A stretch of DNA of 64,000 bases from Kosakonia sacchari SP1 (GCF_000300455.3 NZ_CP007215.2:1054001-1118000); one strand, 5' to 3'. Shown: positions 51,283 through 64,000, numbered from the stretch's first letter. Notes: generated by a model not told the origin, from the letters alone. Numbers and translations are program-made.

Positions 51283-51404
51283 GCTTTTCTCCACGATCTT
51301 CTTATTTTCATCCCGGCAAACGCCGGCCTGTTTTTGCCAAAAAAGCCAGTAGATACTGGCTCTTCAGTATTTTTATATCCTGGATATTCGAGCGTCTTAT
51401 CGCG

Positions 51405-51935
51405 TTAGCGCAACGCCTCGAGAATGACATCGTCCTCTTCCATCTGGTCGAGACGCGTCAGGAGTTTTCGGGTGATATGCTCAAGCTGATCTTTTTCGCT
51501 AACGCTTAGCGAAGACCAGAGTTGATGCAGGCAGTTATGCTGCGGGGGCAGAACCTGGCGCAGGAACTCATGACCTTTATCGGTCAACTGCAGGTGCAGA
51601 CAGCGGCGATCGTTATCGCTTTCGCGACGCTCAATCCAGCCGCGCTTTTCCAGCTCATCGGCAATGCGTGTCGCATTGGTACGGGATGATCCCAGCGCGC
51701 TACTCAGCTCAGAAGGCTGAATACTGTGATTTTCCTGGGATTCCAGAGTGATCAGCGCCATAAACAACGTCTCGTTAATGCCCTGCGCTTTCAGCATCTT
51801 ATTGCGGTTTTCCAGCAGCTTACCTTGCATATGCATACACAGGCGGGTTAACAGAATTTCCTGGAACGGGAAATCTTCATAGCGGCTGGCGCGAAACTTA
51901 AGCATTTGTTCAATGGGCGTAAACGAACTATCCAT
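51405..51935 (-). CDS. emrR: MarR-family repressor EmrR (MprA)
   Basis: 176 residues, E. coli length. The MarR winged helix is [49 protein letters not shown]. It represses emrRAB and is released by uncouplers and salicylate. A 122-base gap with a small hairpin (GCCAGTAGATACTGGC) separates it from emrA. Confidence 0.96.
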   Translation of the reverse strand: MDSSFTPIEQMLKFRASRYEDFPFQEILLTRLCMHMQGKLLENRNKMLKAQGINETLFMALITLESQENHSIQPSELSSALGSSRTNATRIADELEKRGWIERRESDNDRRCLHLQLTDKGHEFLRQVLPPQHNCLHQLWSSLSVSEKDQLEHITRKLLTRLDQMEEDDVILEALR

Positions 51936-51965
51936 TTGGGTATAACCTCATTAATTGCAGTCGAT

Positions 51966-51994
51966 ATAGTAACGACAGTGACAAATAAAGTAAA
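51966..51994 (-). promoter_or_regulatory. emrRAB promoter
   Basis: On the minus strand TTTACT (complement of 51989-51994), 17 bases, then TACTAT (complement of 51966-51971). The spacer contains TTGTCACTGTCGT, which I recall as conserved in the E. coli emrR promoter where EmrR binds. Confidence 0.75.
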
Positions 51995-52025
51995 TGTATT
52001 ATTTGTAGTAATAAATTTGCCTTAT

Positions 52026-52361
52026 CTATGCTTCTGTCAGGAGTTTCCAGACGATTCCGTACGCGAAAGCGCTCAGTAGCGTGGGGAGAATAATGCTGCG
52101 TGTTTTCCAGAAGCTGACACCGAGCACCGCGAAACCGGCAAGTGTTGGCAGCAGACGGCGGCTGTCGGCGGCGATTTCCGGCACGCAGGAGACCACCAGC
52201 AGCGCGCAGATAGACGCGATGCCAATGGTGTCCAAAAATACACCGCTCACGCCGCGTTTCGCCGGGCGTGACTGTCCGGGGCGGATACGCAACGGCAGAT
52301 AACGGAAAAGAAAATTGACGCAGCCCACCAGCAGGCCGAGCAGCAGCACCTCATTGCGCAT
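52026..52361 (-). CDS. ygaH: Branched-chain amino acid exporter subunit YgaH
   Basis: 111 residues, AzlD family. Three to four membrane segments ([56 protein letters not shown]). It works with YgaZ to export valine and, as reported, methionine. Its start lies within the end of ygaZ (11-base overlap). Confidence 0.94.
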   Translation of the reverse strand: MRNEVLLLGLLVGCVNFLFRYLPLRIRPGQSRPAKRGVSGVFLDTIGIASICALLVVSCVPEIAADSRRLLPTLAGFAVLGVSFWKTRSIILPTLLSAFAYGIVWKLLTEA

Positions 52362-53103
52362 CCGGTGCTCCTTGATAAAACGCCTGTACCAGCGCGGCCA
52401 GGCAGCCGGCGAAAATCCCGGCCAGAATCGCGGCAGGAATAGAAAACAGCGTGACGCCCACCAGTGCGCCGAGCAGCGCCGCCGTGACAGCGCTAATCTG
52501 GCGACGCTGGAACGAGGCGAGCAGGAAACTCATAAACAGCGCGGGCAACATAAACCCTAACGCCGATTCCACCGCCGGGTAACCTTCCAGCAGTCCGTCG
52601 CCGGAAAACGCGCCCAGCACCGTGCCCGCCACCCAGGAAAGCCAGGAAAATAAGGCGATACCGATCATCCAGTTTTCGCTCCAGCGGCGGTTATCACGCA
52701 CCAGCTTCGCGGTGGCGGCGGCAAATACCTCATCCGTCAGGCCAAAAGCCCAGACGGCCGTTTTGCGGTTTTTGAGCGGTTGCAGAATGCGGCTACGCAG
52801 AGACGGGCCATAAAGCACGTGGCGAACATCCATGGCCATTACGGTCAGCGCGGCAACCCATAAAGCGCTACCCGCGGCAAGCATGGTGGTGATAACGAAC
52901 TGGCTGGCACCCGCATAAATAATGCAGGAGAAGAAAACGCTTTCGAGTGGGGTAAAACCGAGTTTGGTGGCATTCATGCCAAAGGCAAACGCGACGGGGA
53001 CGTAGCTCAAAACGATGGGAAGGCTGTCTTTGATACCTTCCAGAAATGTCGCGCTCTGGTCAGACGTACTCTGTGTTGCGGTTGCAGAACTATCCATATC
53101 CAT
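52351..53103 (-). CDS. ygaZ: Branched-chain amino acid exporter subunit YgaZ
   Basis: 250 residues, AzlC family ([60 protein letters not shown]). It is the larger subunit of the YgaZH exporter. The ATG at 53103 lacks a strong ribosome site, and the ATG six bases later is possible. The 123-base upstream gap shows nothing I can name. Confidence 0.94.
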   Translation of the reverse strand: MDMDSSATATQSTSDQSATFLEGIKDSLPIVLSYVPVAFAFGMNATKLGFTPLESVFFSCIIYAGASQFVITTMLAAGSALWVAALTVMAMDVRHVLYGPSLRSRILQPLKNRKTAVWAFGLTDEVFAAATAKLVRDNRRWSENWMIGIALFSWLSWVAGTVLGAFSGDGLLEGYPAVESALGFMLPALFMSFLLASFQRRQISAVTAALLGALVGVTLFSIPAAILAGIFAGCLAALVQAFYQGAPDAQ

Positions 53104-53226
53104 AATGTTTGTTATATATCACCCACGTTAATATAACCGGGATAAACAAGTCCCATAACCTTAACAGACTGAGGGACTCGTTAACACCCCGGTGTTCCTC
53201 CGAAACGTGCAAACGTGGGTGGTTGT

Positions 53227-54411
53227 TTACATTGCCGCCTCCTGGCGGTGAAATCCTCGCCACCAAACCAGCAGATTCAGCAGCGCCAGCACGCTACCCG
53301 CCAGGCAAACCCCTGTCCAGCCTGCGTGTTGCCAGGCGGAAGCGGAGATCAGCGAGCCTGCCGCGCCGCCAATAAAATAGCTGGTCATATAGCCTGCGGT
53401 CAGGCGGTTTCGCGCGTCCGGTTTCACGCGATAGATAACCGTCTGGTTGGTGATATGCACCCCCTGCACGGTGAGATCCAGCACGATAATGCCAATAATC
53501 AATGCGATAACCGAGCTGTGTCCAAGCCAGATAGCCACCCAGGAGAGCAGTAACAGAATCAGGCCGCCGGTGGTGGTGAGATGGGAATGACCCCGATCCG
53601 CCAGCCCACCAGCCTGGCGTGCACCGAGTGCGCCTGCTGCGCCCACCAGGCCGAACAGGCCGATCGTCGCCTCGGAGAACTGAAACGGCGGTGAGGCCAG
53701 CAAAAACGCCATTGACGTCCATAAGATGCTGAAGTTCGCAAAGCTCAGGCAGCCAAGCATTGCCCGGGTACGTAACAGTTTGTCGCCAGCAAACAGGCCA
53801 AATACCGAGCCAAGCAGTTGCGGGTAATTAAGATGATTCTCTTGCTTGATTTTCGGCAGCCCGCGCCACAGCGCCAGCGCCATCAGCACCATTAACACAC
53901 TGGCGACCCAGTAAACCGTGCGCCAGCCGCCAAGGCTTGCCAGCAATCCGGCAACGGTGCGCGCCAGCAAAATGCCGAGCAGCAGACCACTCATAATCGT
54001 CCCCACCACTTTGCCGCGTTTGTCCGGGGTTGCCAGCGTGGCGGCCAGCGGGACGAGAATTTGCGCCACCACGGAAAACAGCCCGGTCAGCGCCGTGCCG
54101 AGGATCATCAGCCCGAGCGATGAACTACTGGCAGTGATCAACATGCCGCCTGCCGACAGCAGCGTCATCAGCACAATCAGCGCACGTCGTTCGAACATAT
54201 CGCCAAGCGGCACGAGAAATAACAGCCCGGCGGCGTAGCCAAGCTGGGCGGCGGTGACGATAAATCCAGCCTGGTTGGGCGTGAGTGAAAAGGCGTGGGC
54301 GATGGTATCTAGGAGCGGTTGCGCATAGTAGTTGCTGGCAACGGCGAGGCCGGTGGCAACGGACATCAGCGCAATCAGCGCCGGGCTAAGGCCCTGGTTC
54401 GGTGTAGTCAT
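53227..54411 (-). CDS. ygaY: MFS transporter, YgaY-type, intact
   Basis: 394 residues with about 12 membrane helices (SVATGLAVASNYYAQPLLDTIA; GYAAGLLFLVPLGDMFERR; AGALGARQAGGLADRGHSH). It lies between proX and ygaZ, where E. coli K-12 carries the broken ygaY; here the frame is continuous. The substrate is unknown; relatives are efflux carriers. An octanucleotide repeat array lies 105-250 bases upstream of its start codon. Confidence 0.85.
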   Translation of the reverse strand: MTTPNQGLSPALIALMSVATGLAVASNYYAQPLLDTIAHAFSLTPNQAGFIVTAAQLGYAAGLLFLVPLGDMFERRALIVLMTLLSAGGMLITASSSSLGLMILGTALTGLFSVVAQILVPLAATLATPDKRGKVVGTIMSGLLLGILLARTVAGLLASLGGWRTVYWVASVLMVLMALALWRGLPKIKQENHLNYPQLLGSVFGLFAGDKLLRTRAMLGCLSFANFSILWTSMAFLLASPPFQFSEATIGLFGLVGAAGALGARQAGGLADRGHSHLTTTGGLILLLLSWVAIWLGHSSVIALIIGIIVLDLTVQGVHITNQTVIYRVKPDARNRLTAGYMTSYFIGGAAGSLISASAWQHAGWTGVCLAGSVLALLNLLVWWRGFHRQEAAM

Positions 54412-54516
54412 TGGTGTTGTAAGTCAGGTATGTTTTTTCCAGACACTCATGATAGCCAATGGATTGAAATGTGTGAGGAAGATCGCGTGTCGGAACGTGC
54501 GGTGACGTACCCTGCC

Positions 54517-54660
54517 AGGCGAACAGGCGAACAGGCGAACAGGCGAATAGGCGAACAGGCGAACAGGCGAACAGGCGAACAGGCGAACAGGCGAACAGGC
54601 GAACAGGCGAACAGGCGAACAGGCGAACAGGCGAACAGGCGAACAGGCGAACAGGCGGGC
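54517..54660. repeat. 18-copy octanucleotide VNTR (AGGCGAAC)n
   Basis: Exactly 18 units of AGGCGAAC, 144 bases. Unit 4 has a C-to-T change (AGGCGAAT) and unit 18 reads AGGCGGGC. It occupies the 320-base gap between ygaY and proX, outside any credible gene. The rest of the gap holds the proX terminator and presumably the ygaY promoter. Such arrays change length by slippage. The frames that stay open through it are by-products of the repeat. Confidence 0.97.
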
Positions 54661-54675
54661 AGAGCCTGAATAAGC

Positions 54676-54711
54676 AAAAGCGCCATCCGGTACGAAACCG
54701 ATGGCGCTTTT
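54676..54711 (-). terminator. proX terminator
   Basis: AAAAGCGCCATC (54676-54687) pairs with GATGGCGCTTTT (54700-54711). It lies 20 bases past the proX stop, with T runs on both strands. Confidence 0.85.
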
Positions 54712-54731
54712 TAAAAGGTTACTGCGACAGG

Positions 54732-55733
54732 TTATTTCTGCGCAGCAAGTGCCTCTTTGATCCAGCCGTCGAACTGCTGCTGGTGCGCTTTGATCCAGCC
54801 ATCAACGTGACCCTGAATATCTGCTTCAGACGATTTGCCCGCATGCATCATGGCGTTTTCGGCATTGATATCGGCCAGCGGCAGTTTCATCACTGCGAAC
54901 AATTTCGCCGCCGCCGGGTTTTTCTCGGCCCAGGCTTTGTTGGCAACAATATGCATGGTGTTCACCGGGAACCCGTAGTTCATGCCGTTTGGCAGTTTGG
55001 TGTCGATATCTTTCTGTTCACCCGGCAGGGAAGAGAACGGGACCTGCAGCCAGACCACATCTTTACCCGGTTTCAGCACATCGCTTACCCAGTATGGCGT
55101 CCAGGTGTAATAGAGCACCGGTTTGCCTTCTTTGAAGCGGGTGATGGTATCGGCCATCATCGCCGAATAATTTCCGTGGCTGACGGTGACGGTGTTTTCC
55201 AGACCATATGCCTGATGCTGGTGGTTAATCACCGCTTCGCAGCCCCAGCCCGGTGAGCAACCCATCATATCGGCTTTGCCGTCGCCGTTACCGTCAAACA
55301 GTTTGGCAATTTTCGGATCTTTTAGCTGCTCAATGTTGGTGATGTGATATTTCTCGGCGGTCTTCTTATCGATCAAATATCCCTGCGCCGCACCGGTGAC
55401 ATAAGTGCCTTCGCGGTAGAATTTTTTGTCGCCCCCGGCGGCGGCATACATGTCGTCATGCAGCGGTTGCCAGTTGACGGTGGTAAAAGTCACATCGCCC
55501 GCCGCCATTGAGGTGTAACCGACGTTGTAATCCACTTCGTCCGGGGTATTCACGGTGTAACCGAGTTTTTCCAGAGCGCGGCTTACCAGTAATGTCTGGA
55601 AGCTCTCTTCGGCGATAGTGCTTTGAAAAGGCTTCACGGTGATGCCTTTGCCTGGCAGTTCTGCGTCCGCAGCAAATGCACTGGTCGAGACAAGGGTGGC
55701 AAACGCTGTGGCAAAAAGTACGCTATGTCGCAT
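54732..55733 (-). CDS. proX: Glycine betaine-binding protein ProX
   Basis: 333 residues. The signal peptide ends near [13 protein letters not shown]. The mature protein keeps the aromatic and Trp-rich betaine pocket stretches ([41 protein letters not shown]). It delivers glycine betaine and proline betaine to ProWV. Third gene of proU. Confidence 0.96.
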   Translation of the reverse strand: MRHSVLFATAFATLVSTSAFAADAELPGKGITVKPFQSTIAEESFQTLLVSRALEKLGYTVNTPDEVDYNVGYTSMAAGDVTFTTVNWQPLHDDMYAAAGGDKKFYREGTYVTGAAQGYLIDKKTAEKYHITNIEQLKDPKIAKLFDGNGDGKADMMGCSPGWGCEAVINHQHQAYGLENTVTVSHGNYSAMMADTITRFKEGKPVLYYTWTPYWVSDVLKPGKDVVWLQVPFSSLPGEQKDIDTKLPNGMNYGFPVNTMHIVANKAWAEKNPAAAKLFAVMKLPLADINAENAMMHAGKSSEADIQGHVDGWIKAHQQQFDGWIKEALAAQK

Positions 55734-55791
55734 CGTTGTTCCTTATTGTTCAGGTGGGATACTGCTGCCCGGCGAGTTGCCGGGCGACAGA

Positions 55792-56856
55792 TTATTTAGC
55801 GAAAGGGCGGGTCAGCAGACCCAGCGGGCCGGTTTGATACCAGCGACGATTACCGCGGCTGCGGGAATCGCGACCGACAGCCTGCGTCAGGCGGTCGAGA
55901 ATGATGGCGAGGATAACAATCCCTACGCCGCCAACGGTGGCAAGCCCCATATCAAGGCGGCCAATACCGCGCAGTACCATCTGGCCAAGCCCGCCAACGG
56001 CGATCATTGAGGCGATCACTACCATGGAGAGGGCAAGCATCAACGTCTGGTTAATTCCCGCCATAATGGTGGGCATGGCCAGCGGTAACTGTACTTTAAA
56101 CAACATCTGGCGCGGGCTTGCGCCAAATGAGCGCGAGGCTTCAATCAAATCGGCCGGCACCTGGTTGATACCGAGAATGGTCAGACGCACCACCGGCGGC
56201 AGGGCGAAGATAATGGTCACCACCACGCCCGGTACATTGCCGATACCAAACAGCATCACAATTGGCACCAGGTAGACAAACGCGGGGGTGGTCTGCATTG
56301 CATCCAACAGCGGGCGAACGATTTTCGCCGCGCGCTGGCTGCGTGCCAGCCAAATCCCCATTGGCAAGCCGATCACCACGCAAAACAGCAGGGCGGTCAG
56401 CACCAGCGCTAATGTCACCATCGCCTGCGACCAGGCACCGATGGCGCCAATAGCAATCAGTGATACCAGCGTGGCGATGCCCATTCCGGCGCTGCTCATC
56501 TGCCAGGCGATCAGCGAGAAAAGAATAATCGCCACCGGTGCGGGCATGCCCAGCAGCATTTGCTGGAACGCGCTGAGGATGTAATCCACCGGCACGCGAA
56601 TACCCTGAAACAGCGGGCGGAAGTGCATCACCACCCAGTCGATCGCCTGTGTTACCCAGCTATCAAGCGGGATCAGCGTTTTATGGAACGGGTCCATAAT
56701 ATTGAAGTGTTCCGGCGCGGGTGTCGGCGCGCTGTGCAGCCAGTCAGCGCTGCCGCCATCGGCTGGTGCGCTACTGCCGTTGCCCCAGGCATCCGCAGAC
56801 TGCGCGGCGTTGTCGGTTGCCGGTGCGCTATCCCACGGGTTGTTTTGATCAGCCAT
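55792..56856 (-). CDS. proW: Glycine betaine ABC transporter permease ProW
   Basis: 354 residues, E. coli length. A long polar N-terminus ([22 protein letters not shown]) precedes the membrane domain with the EAA loop ([29 protein letters not shown]). It is the channel of ProU. Its start overlaps the end of proV by 8 bases. Confidence 0.96.
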   Translation of the reverse strand: MADQNNPWDSAPATDNAAQSADAWGNGSSAPADGGSADWLHSAPTPAPEHFNIMDPFHKTLIPLDSWVTQAIDWVVMHFRPLFQGIRVPVDYILSAFQQMLLGMPAPVAIILFSLIAWQMSSAGMGIATLVSLIAIGAIGAWSQAMVTLALVLTALLFCVVIGLPMGIWLARSQRAAKIVRPLLDAMQTTPAFVYLVPIVMLFGIGNVPGVVVTIIFALPPVVRLTILGINQVPADLIEASRSFGASPRQMLFKVQLPLAMPTIMAGINQTLMLALSMVVIASMIAVGGLGQMVLRGIGRLDMGLATVGGVGIVILAIILDRLTQAVGRDSRSRGNRRWYQTGPLGLLTRPFAK

Positions 56857-58051
56857 TGTTTGCCCCCTCGCGATCTAAAGCTTGCAGCAGCATCCGTTTG
56901 GAGATGATGCCCACATACTGTTGCTCTTCACCTACCACCGGTACGGCGCAGGGCGCTTGTCCAACGTGGGAGAGCAACTCGCTGAGCGGCGTTTCGGCAT
57001 CCACCGCAAGCGGGGAGTCGATTAACGCCGCCTCGATACCCTGGCTTTGACCGAGCGCCTCTTTCAGGGAGTCGATGGAGACAACGCCGACAAATTTATT
57101 GCCGCGTTCAATCACATAACCGAATTCACGGTCTTCATCCTGCAATACTTTCAGCGCCGAACGCGGGCCGAAGCCGGGCGTTTTGCGAATTAGCCCGACA
57201 GGCGTTCGACGCGCAATATCTTTGGCGCTAAATACCTGACTAATATCGACGCCACGGAAGAAGGTGCGCACATAATCATTGGCCGGATTATTCAATATTT
57301 CATCCGGCGTGCCGACCTGCACAACTTCACCGTTTTGCATAATGGCAATTCTGTCGCCAATACGCATGGCTTCATCGAGATCGTGGGAAATAAATACAAT
57401 TGTGCGCTGGTGTTTGGCCTGAAGCTTTACCAGTTCATCCTGCATTTCGGTGCGAATTAATGGATCGAGTGCGGAGAAGGCTTCATCCATTAATAAGATA
57501 TCGGGGTTGATGGCTAATGCGCGCGCCAGACCAACACGCTGGCGCATACCGCCAGAGAGTTCATCCGGATAACTGTGCGCATAATTCTCCAGCCCAACCT
57601 GGCGCAGCGCGTCCAGCGCTTTTTCCTGGCGTTCTTGCGCCGCAATACCGGCTAACTCCATGCCAAAGGCGGCATTATCCAGCACCGTCATATGGGGCAT
57701 TAGCGCAAATGACTGGAAGACCATCGCAATCTTTTTCCTGCGCACCTCGCGTAATTCGGCGTCTGATATTTTGGCGATATCCACGCCGTCAATCAGCACC
57801 TGTCCGCGGGTGGGTTCAATCAGGCGATTGAGAAGGCGTACCATAGTGGATTTACCCGATCCGGATAACCCCATGATGACAAATATCTCGCCTTCTTCAA
57901 TGGCCAGACTGGCGTCTTTCACGCCAAGCGACAGACCCGTTTTTTCCAGAATTTTCTCTTTCGAAAGTCCTTTTTCAATATATTTGAAAGCCCGCTGCGG
58001 ATGCTCGCCAAATATCTTATAAAGGTTTTTAACTTCTAATTTAATTGCCAT
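56849..58051 (-). CDS. proV: Glycine betaine ABC transporter ATPase ProV
   Basis: 400 residues, E. coli length. Walker [10 protein letters not shown], signature [15 protein letters not shown], Walker [13 protein letters not shown], switch His FISHDLDEA; two CBS domains occupy about 280-400, sensors of ionic strength in this family. First gene of the osmotically induced proU operon. Confidence 0.97.
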   Translation of the reverse strand: MAIKLEVKNLYKIFGEHPQRAFKYIEKGLSKEKILEKTGLSLGVKDASLAIEEGEIFVIMGLSGSGKSTMVRLLNRLIEPTRGQVLIDGVDIAKISDAELREVRRKKIAMVFQSFALMPHMTVLDNAAFGMELAGIAAQERQEKALDALRQVGLENYAHSYPDELSGGMRQRVGLARALAINPDILLMDEAFSALDPLIRTEMQDELVKLQAKHQRTIVFISHDLDEAMRIGDRIAIMQNGEVVQVGTPDEILNNPANDYVRTFFRGVDISQVFSAKDIARRTPVGLIRKTPGFGPRSALKVLQDEDREFGYVIERGNKFVGVVSIDSLKEALGQSQGIEAALIDSPLAVDAETPLSELLSHVGQAPCAVPVVGEEQQYVGIISKRMLLQALDREGANNG

Positions 58052-58118
58052 GCAATAATAGAGTTCCTGTTATTTATTGTGTCGATATCGTACCTGGTGA
58101 GAATAATTGACTGGATAT

Positions 58119-58146
58119 ACCCTAGCATACTCAGAATCTGAGACAA
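58119..58146 (-). promoter_or_regulatory. proU promoter
   Basis: On the minus strand TTGTCT (complement of 58141-58146), 16 bases (CAGATTCTGAGTATGC), then TAGGGT (complement of 58119-58124). This closely follows the E. coli proV promoter TTGCCT-N16-TAGGGT, including the spacer. A leader of about 60 bases follows. The remaining 388-base gap to nrdF is AT-rich and probably H-NS-responsive. Confidence 0.85.
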
Positions 58147-58256
58147 CCCTGAATTTCCCGTCTTTAAGAATTTGCTTAAGCGATAATTGCCGCCATTTCC
58201 CATGAAATAAGGGCTGGCGGCGGATGAGATTTTTTTTGAAATTCATCGGGAAATCG

Positions 58257-58281
58257 CATCTGAATAGTGCTGATTCAGATG
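58257..58281. other. Inverted repeat in the nrdF-proV gap
   Basis: CATCTGAAT (58257-58265) and ATTCAGATG (58273-58281) are perfect 9-base arms with a 7-base loop, 110 bases upstream of the proU promoter. It could be a protein site or an RNA hairpin; nothing in the context decides. Confidence 0.4.
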
Positions 58282-58408
58282 AAAATGACGAAACAATTAC
58301 AGTGTAGAAGCTGAAAGGATATTGTGCTGAGAAAACACCAGGGAGCGAATGAAATAGTAATACCCTTTTTCGTGGCAGGTTATTTTAAATTAAATATTAG
58401 CGAGAATA

Positions 58409-58432
58409 TTCCTCTCCCGATGGGGAGAGGAA
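58409..58432 (-). terminator. Hairpin after nrdF
   Basis: TTCCTCTCCC (58409-58418) and GGGAGAGGAA (58423-58432) form a 10-bp stem with loop GATG, 7 bases past the nrdF stop. An A/T-rich tract follows on the minus strand. Confidence 0.75.
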
Positions 58433-58439
58433 AACGCAA

Positions 58440-61529
<3,090 letters not shown>

Positions 61530-61557
<28 letters not shown>

Positions 61558-61940
61558 AATTCGCTCACTCCTTTACGCACGTTGTCGATGTCCTGTTGAG
61601 TGCCCATCAACTCAAAACGATACAGATACGGCACGGCGCATTTTTGCGATATCACATCGCCTGCGCGGCCAAAGGCTTCACCGAAATTACGGTTGCCGGA
61701 GGCGATCACGCCGCGAATCAATGCGCGGTTGTGCGGATCGTTTAAAAAACGGATTACCTGGCGGGGAACCGCGCCTGCCGTACCGCCGCCGCCATAACTG
61801 GGCACCACCAGGATATAGGGTTCGCCTACCTGGATGCGTTCGCGCTCATTAAGCGGAATGCGCACCGCCGGCAGCCCGAGACGCGCGATAAAACGCTGCG
61901 TGTTTTCCGAGCTGCTGGAGAAGTAGACGAGGGTGCTCAT
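61530..61940 (-). CDS. nrdI: Flavodoxin-like NrdI
   Basis: 136 residues, E. coli length. FMN-binding features are [40 protein letters not shown] and [15 protein letters not shown]. It supplies the oxidant that makes the NrdF manganese-tyrosyl cofactor. Its start overlaps the nrdH stop as ATGA. Confidence 0.97.
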
Positions 61941-62182
61941 GCGCTGGCGACGCTCGGGGCGGCATGTAAGCGGTTAATCATATCCGGGCGGAAACCAGAC
62001 CATGTTGTTTCCCCGGCGACAACCACCGGTAACTGACGAAAGCCCATCGCACGCAGCTCATCGGCCGCTTGCGGCACGTGGTCAACGTTCACCATTTCGA
62101 ACGCCAGGCCACGGCTTTCCATCGCGCGTTTGGTGGCGTGGCACTGAACACAATCATTTCGAGTGTAAATGGTAATGCGCAT
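61937..62182 (-). CDS. nrdH: Glutaredoxin-like NrdH
   Basis: 81 residues. The redox motif is Cys11-Val-Gln-Cys14 near the N-terminus ([19 protein letters not shown]). It behaves like a thioredoxin and reduces NrdE. First gene of nrdHIEF, preceded by NrdR-like boxes. Confidence 0.97.
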   Translation of the reverse strand: MRITIYTRNDCVQCHATKRAMESRGLAFEMVNVDHVPQAADELRAMGFRQLPVVVAGETTWSGFRPDMINRLHAAPSVASA

Positions 62183-62256
62183 AATTCGTATTTCCGTCTA
62201 AAATAGAGTGGCGGCGCGAAGGTTCGCGTCAGTTAGTGTGTGTGTTACCGATCTGA

Positions 62257-62301
62257 ATACTAGATGTAGTTATTTAAAGATGCAACCACACAATATATAG
62301 G
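62257..62301 (-). promoter_or_regulatory. Pair of NrdR-like boxes upstream of nrdH
   Basis: ACACAATATATAGG (62288-62301) closely matches the NrdR box; AATACTAGATGTAGTT (62257-62272) is a weaker second box. They start 31 bases apart, three helical turns, the usual NrdR arrangement. NrdR would repress when dATP is high. Confidence 0.7.
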
Positions 62302-62392
62302 AAATTGTCATAGGCTTTGCCCAAAGGATGGAAACAATGGGTAAGGGCGGTTTGTACGCGTTTCGTACAAAAAAACGATATGCAGGCAAATA

Positions 62393-62424
62393 AAAACCCC
62401 TGCGGGGGAAACCGGCAGGGGTTG
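62393..62424 (-). terminator. ygaM terminator
   Basis: On the minus strand AACCCCTGC and GCAGGGGTT pair around GGTTTCCCCC, followed by TTTTTATTT (complement of 62387-62395). It lies 18 bases past the ygaM stop. Confidence 0.88.
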
Positions 62425-62441
62425 AGTCGTGCGGAAATCCG

Positions 62442-62768
62442 TTAGCGGCGCAAGCTCAGCAGCGCGCCAAGAAAAATACCGACCGCGGCGGCGGCGCCAA
62501 CGCTGCACCAGGGTTTGTCTTTCACAAACGTATCGGCACAACCCACGGCATCTCTCGCCGCTTGTTGCACACGGCTGCGACCATGCATGCGTGCGCGGGT
62601 CTCTTTCAGTAAGGCCTGTGCTTTACGGCGGGCGCTTTCCGCTTCGTCTTTCGCGTCGCTCCCCCAGGATTTCAGCACGGCTTCGAGGCTATCAGCGAGC
62701 TGGTTAACATCGTGGTTAATATCCTCAACACCTTCATCTACGTCACGGCGATTCGGTCTGTTAAACAT
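62442..62768 (-). CDS. ygaM: Stress-type membrane-anchored protein YgaM (DUF883)
   Basis: 108 residues. A soluble helical N-terminal part (RRDVDEGVEDINHDVNQLADSLEAVLKSWG...ALLKETRARMHG) precedes a C-terminal hydrophobic anchor (WCSVGAAAAVGIFLGALLSLRR). Relatives (ElaB/YqjD/YgaM) bind ribosomes at the inner membrane in stationary phase. GGAGG lies 5 bases before the ATG. Confidence 0.93.
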   Translation of the reverse strand: MFNRPNRRDVDEGVEDINHDVNQLADSLEAVLKSWGSDAKDEAESARRKAQALLKETRARMHGRSRVQQAARDAVGCADTFVKDKPWCSVGAAAAVGIFLGALLSLRR

Positions 62769-62930
62769 AGGATCCTCCCTCGTTTTCGATGTGAATTTTA
62801 GTTTAGACCATAATTTTTAAGGCCAGACGGCAATCACGCCTTTCAGGTTCGTTTGTGGAATTTTCTGAGTCACGGTCCATGCTCAGTCATGTAAGGTGGC
62901 GAGGCTTTGGAAAGATGACGAGGAAAATCT

Positions 62931-63275
62931 ATGTATTTAAGACCCGATGAAGTGGCGCGCGTGCTGGAAAAAGTGGGATTCACCATGGATGTGGCCACGC
63001 CGAAAACCTATGGTTATCGCCGTGGCGAAAATTATGTGTATGTTAACCGCGAAGCGCGTATGGGACGCACGGCGCTGGTGATTCACCCCACGTTGAAAGA
63101 ACGCAGTTCGTCGCTCGCGGAACCCGCCTCGGACATCAAACTGTGCGATCACTACCAGAATTTCCCGCTCTACTTCGGCGGCGATGCGCAGGAGCATTAC
63201 GGCATTCCGCACGGCTTTAGCTCGCGCGTGGCGCTGGAAAAATTTATTACGGGATTATTTGGCGAAGCGCATTAA
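62931..63275 (+). CDS. ygaC: DUF2002 family protein YgaC
   Basis: 114 residues beginning [20 protein letters not shown], with the conserved [31 protein letters not shown] and [17 protein letters not shown]. Function is unknown; it is reported Fur-regulated in E. coli, but I could not pick out a Fur box here. GAGGA precedes the start. Confidence 0.93.
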   Translation: MYLRPDEVARVLEKVGFTMDVATPKTYGYRRGENYVYVNREARMGRTALVIHPTLKERSSSLAEPASDIKLCDHYQNFPLYFGGDAQEHYGIPHGFSSRVALEKFITGLFGEAH

Positions 63276-63278
63276 AAA

Positions 63279-63326
63279 GGCGGCAGACCAAAGCCTGCCG
63301 CCCGCCATCAGGCCTTGGCCTGATGG
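63279..63326. terminator. Two hairpins between convergent ygaC and alaE
   Basis: GGCGGCAG (63279-63286) pairs with CTGCCGCC (63295-63302). Next to it CCATCAGGCC (63305-63314) pairs with GGCCTGATGG (63317-63326), which reaches into the alaE 3' end. AAAAA before the first serves as the T run on the minus strand. Confidence 0.7.
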
Positions 63327-63757
63327 TAGTTGCTCACCCGGAACAGGCGGCGGCAATAATCGAGGAAGTAACCGTATACTGCGCCCATCATCATCGACAG
63401 CACAATATTGGAGCTGACCGCGGCGACAATCTGGTGCCAGTCGGCACCGACTCCCCACAAAATGGCGACATACACCGGTGACTGAAAGGTCACGTAGGCC
63501 AGCACATCGGCGAGATTCTTCATCCAGCCAGACGGGCTAATACGGCGGGCGTAACGCATAAACGCATCGCGGTACATACCATAAGGCCAGGCGATAATAA
63601 TGTTCACCGGGATAGCCACCAGCCGCGATGAAAGTGACTGTTCAAAGCTCATTCCGGAGAGAAATATTTCAATCAACATGTTCACTACCGAACAGTAGAC
63701 AACCATAGCAAAGGTGTCCGCAGCGGCGTGACGCAGGCGAGACTGCGAAGAGAACAT
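63308..63757 (-). CDS. alaE: L-alanine exporter AlaE
   Basis: 149 residues, the E. coli length. Four predicted membrane helices ([79 protein letters not shown]). It exports L-alanine. AAGGAG lies before the ATG at 63757. Confidence 0.96.
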   Translation of the reverse strand: MFSSQSRLRHAAADTFAMVVYCSVVNMLIEIFLSGMSFEQSLSSRLVAIPVNIIIAWPYGMYRDAFMRYARRISPSGWMKNLADVLAYVTFQSPVYVAILWGVGADWHQIVAAVSSNIVLSMMMGAVYGYFLDYCRRLFRVSNYHQAKA

Positions 63758-64000
63758 GGTGGTGCTCCTTGATAATCAATAAACGGGCAAATGAACGGTC
63801 GTGTTAGCGTTTTACAACGGCTGGCTTGATGTGTGTAGATTATCTATCTGCATTGAAACTCACAACTAGCGATAAATTTTTATTTTCTTTTCTTTGTTGG
63901 ATAAAGTGCTCTGCATTTGCGTGAATTTTACGCATTTCATTATTTTTGTTGGGACGGTCATTAAATTCATTAAATATCAAAGCGTTATTTTTGATATGTG
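63758..64000. other. AT-rich region upstream of alaE, no gene seen
   Basis: 243 bases to the window end, strongly AT-rich in the last 150. By comparison with E. coli, stpA should lie beyond. The region presumably holds the alaE promoter, but I cannot assign elements. Confidence 0.5.

Noticed and set aside
54517-54660. CRISPR array
   Set aside because: The repeats are 8 bases long with no spacers, and no cas genes are present.
54319-54669. Frame encoding repeated RRTGEQAN-type octapeptides
   Set aside because: It exists only because the octanucleotide array has no stop codons in any frame; there is no start signal or conserved flank.

Overview
The window is a chromosomal segment of a gamma-proteobacterium of the family Enterobacteriaceae. 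Gene order and near-identical product lengths match the Escherichia coli hyc-asc-hyp-nor-srl-recA-csrA-gshA-luxS-emr-pro-nrd-alaE stretch. The extra genes suggest a Kosakonia/Enterobacter/Klebsiella-type relative rather than E. coli itself. The species cannot be fixed from sequence alone.

Layout. Positions 1-140 carry the 3' end of hycI. About 13 kb of accessory genes follow, where E. coli K-12 goes straight from hycI to ascB: a GAF-GGDEF protein with a broken catalytic motif, a LysR/aldo-keto reductase pair, a beta-glucoside-type PTS with an AscG-like LacI repressor, a three-gene monooxygenase/ACT/winged-helix operon, a HigBA-type toxin-antitoxin pair, a PEP-mutase-family enzyme overlapping an Ada protein, a GH15 enzyme and an SDR dehydrogenase. 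Next come ascBFG, then hydN-fdhF-hypF. This fdhF has Cys where E. coli FdhF has selenocysteine. norVW and norR follow, divergently transcribed from a sigma54/NorR control region. The norR/gutQ 3' junction is tandemly duplicated. The sorbitol operon srlA-E-B-D-gutM-srlR-gutQ lies on the minus strand.

From mltB onward the plus strand carries a zinc-type ABC importer (with an overlooked 36-residue membrane peptide ahead of it), pncC, LexA-controlled recA, recX, alaS, csrA, one tRNA-Ser and four identical tRNA-Arg genes, yqaB, yqaA, gshA, the MicA small RNA (minus strand) and luxS. An inserted pair follows, a lipoprotein and a coiled-coil/FKBP protein. The minus strand then holds emrRAB, ygaZH, an intact ygaY-type MFS transporter, an 18-unit octanucleotide repeat, proVWX, nrdHIEF, ygaM and alaE; ygaC is on the plus strand.

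How the genes work together. hycI, hydN, fdhF and hypF serve formate/hydrogen metabolism under fermentation. norVW/norR detoxify nitric oxide anaerobically. srl/gut and asc are PTS sugar operons, with a second asc-like system nearby. recA/recX serve the SOS response. proVWX takes up osmoprotectants, nrdHIEF is the class Ib ribonucleotide reductase, and emrRAB is multidrug efflux. Most core genes are textbook. The points worth a second look are the small peptide in the Zur-boxed zinc operon, the lipoprotein/FKBP cassette, the monooxygenase/ACT/winged-helix operon, the norR-gutQ junction amplification, the octamer repeat and the degenerate GGDEF protein.
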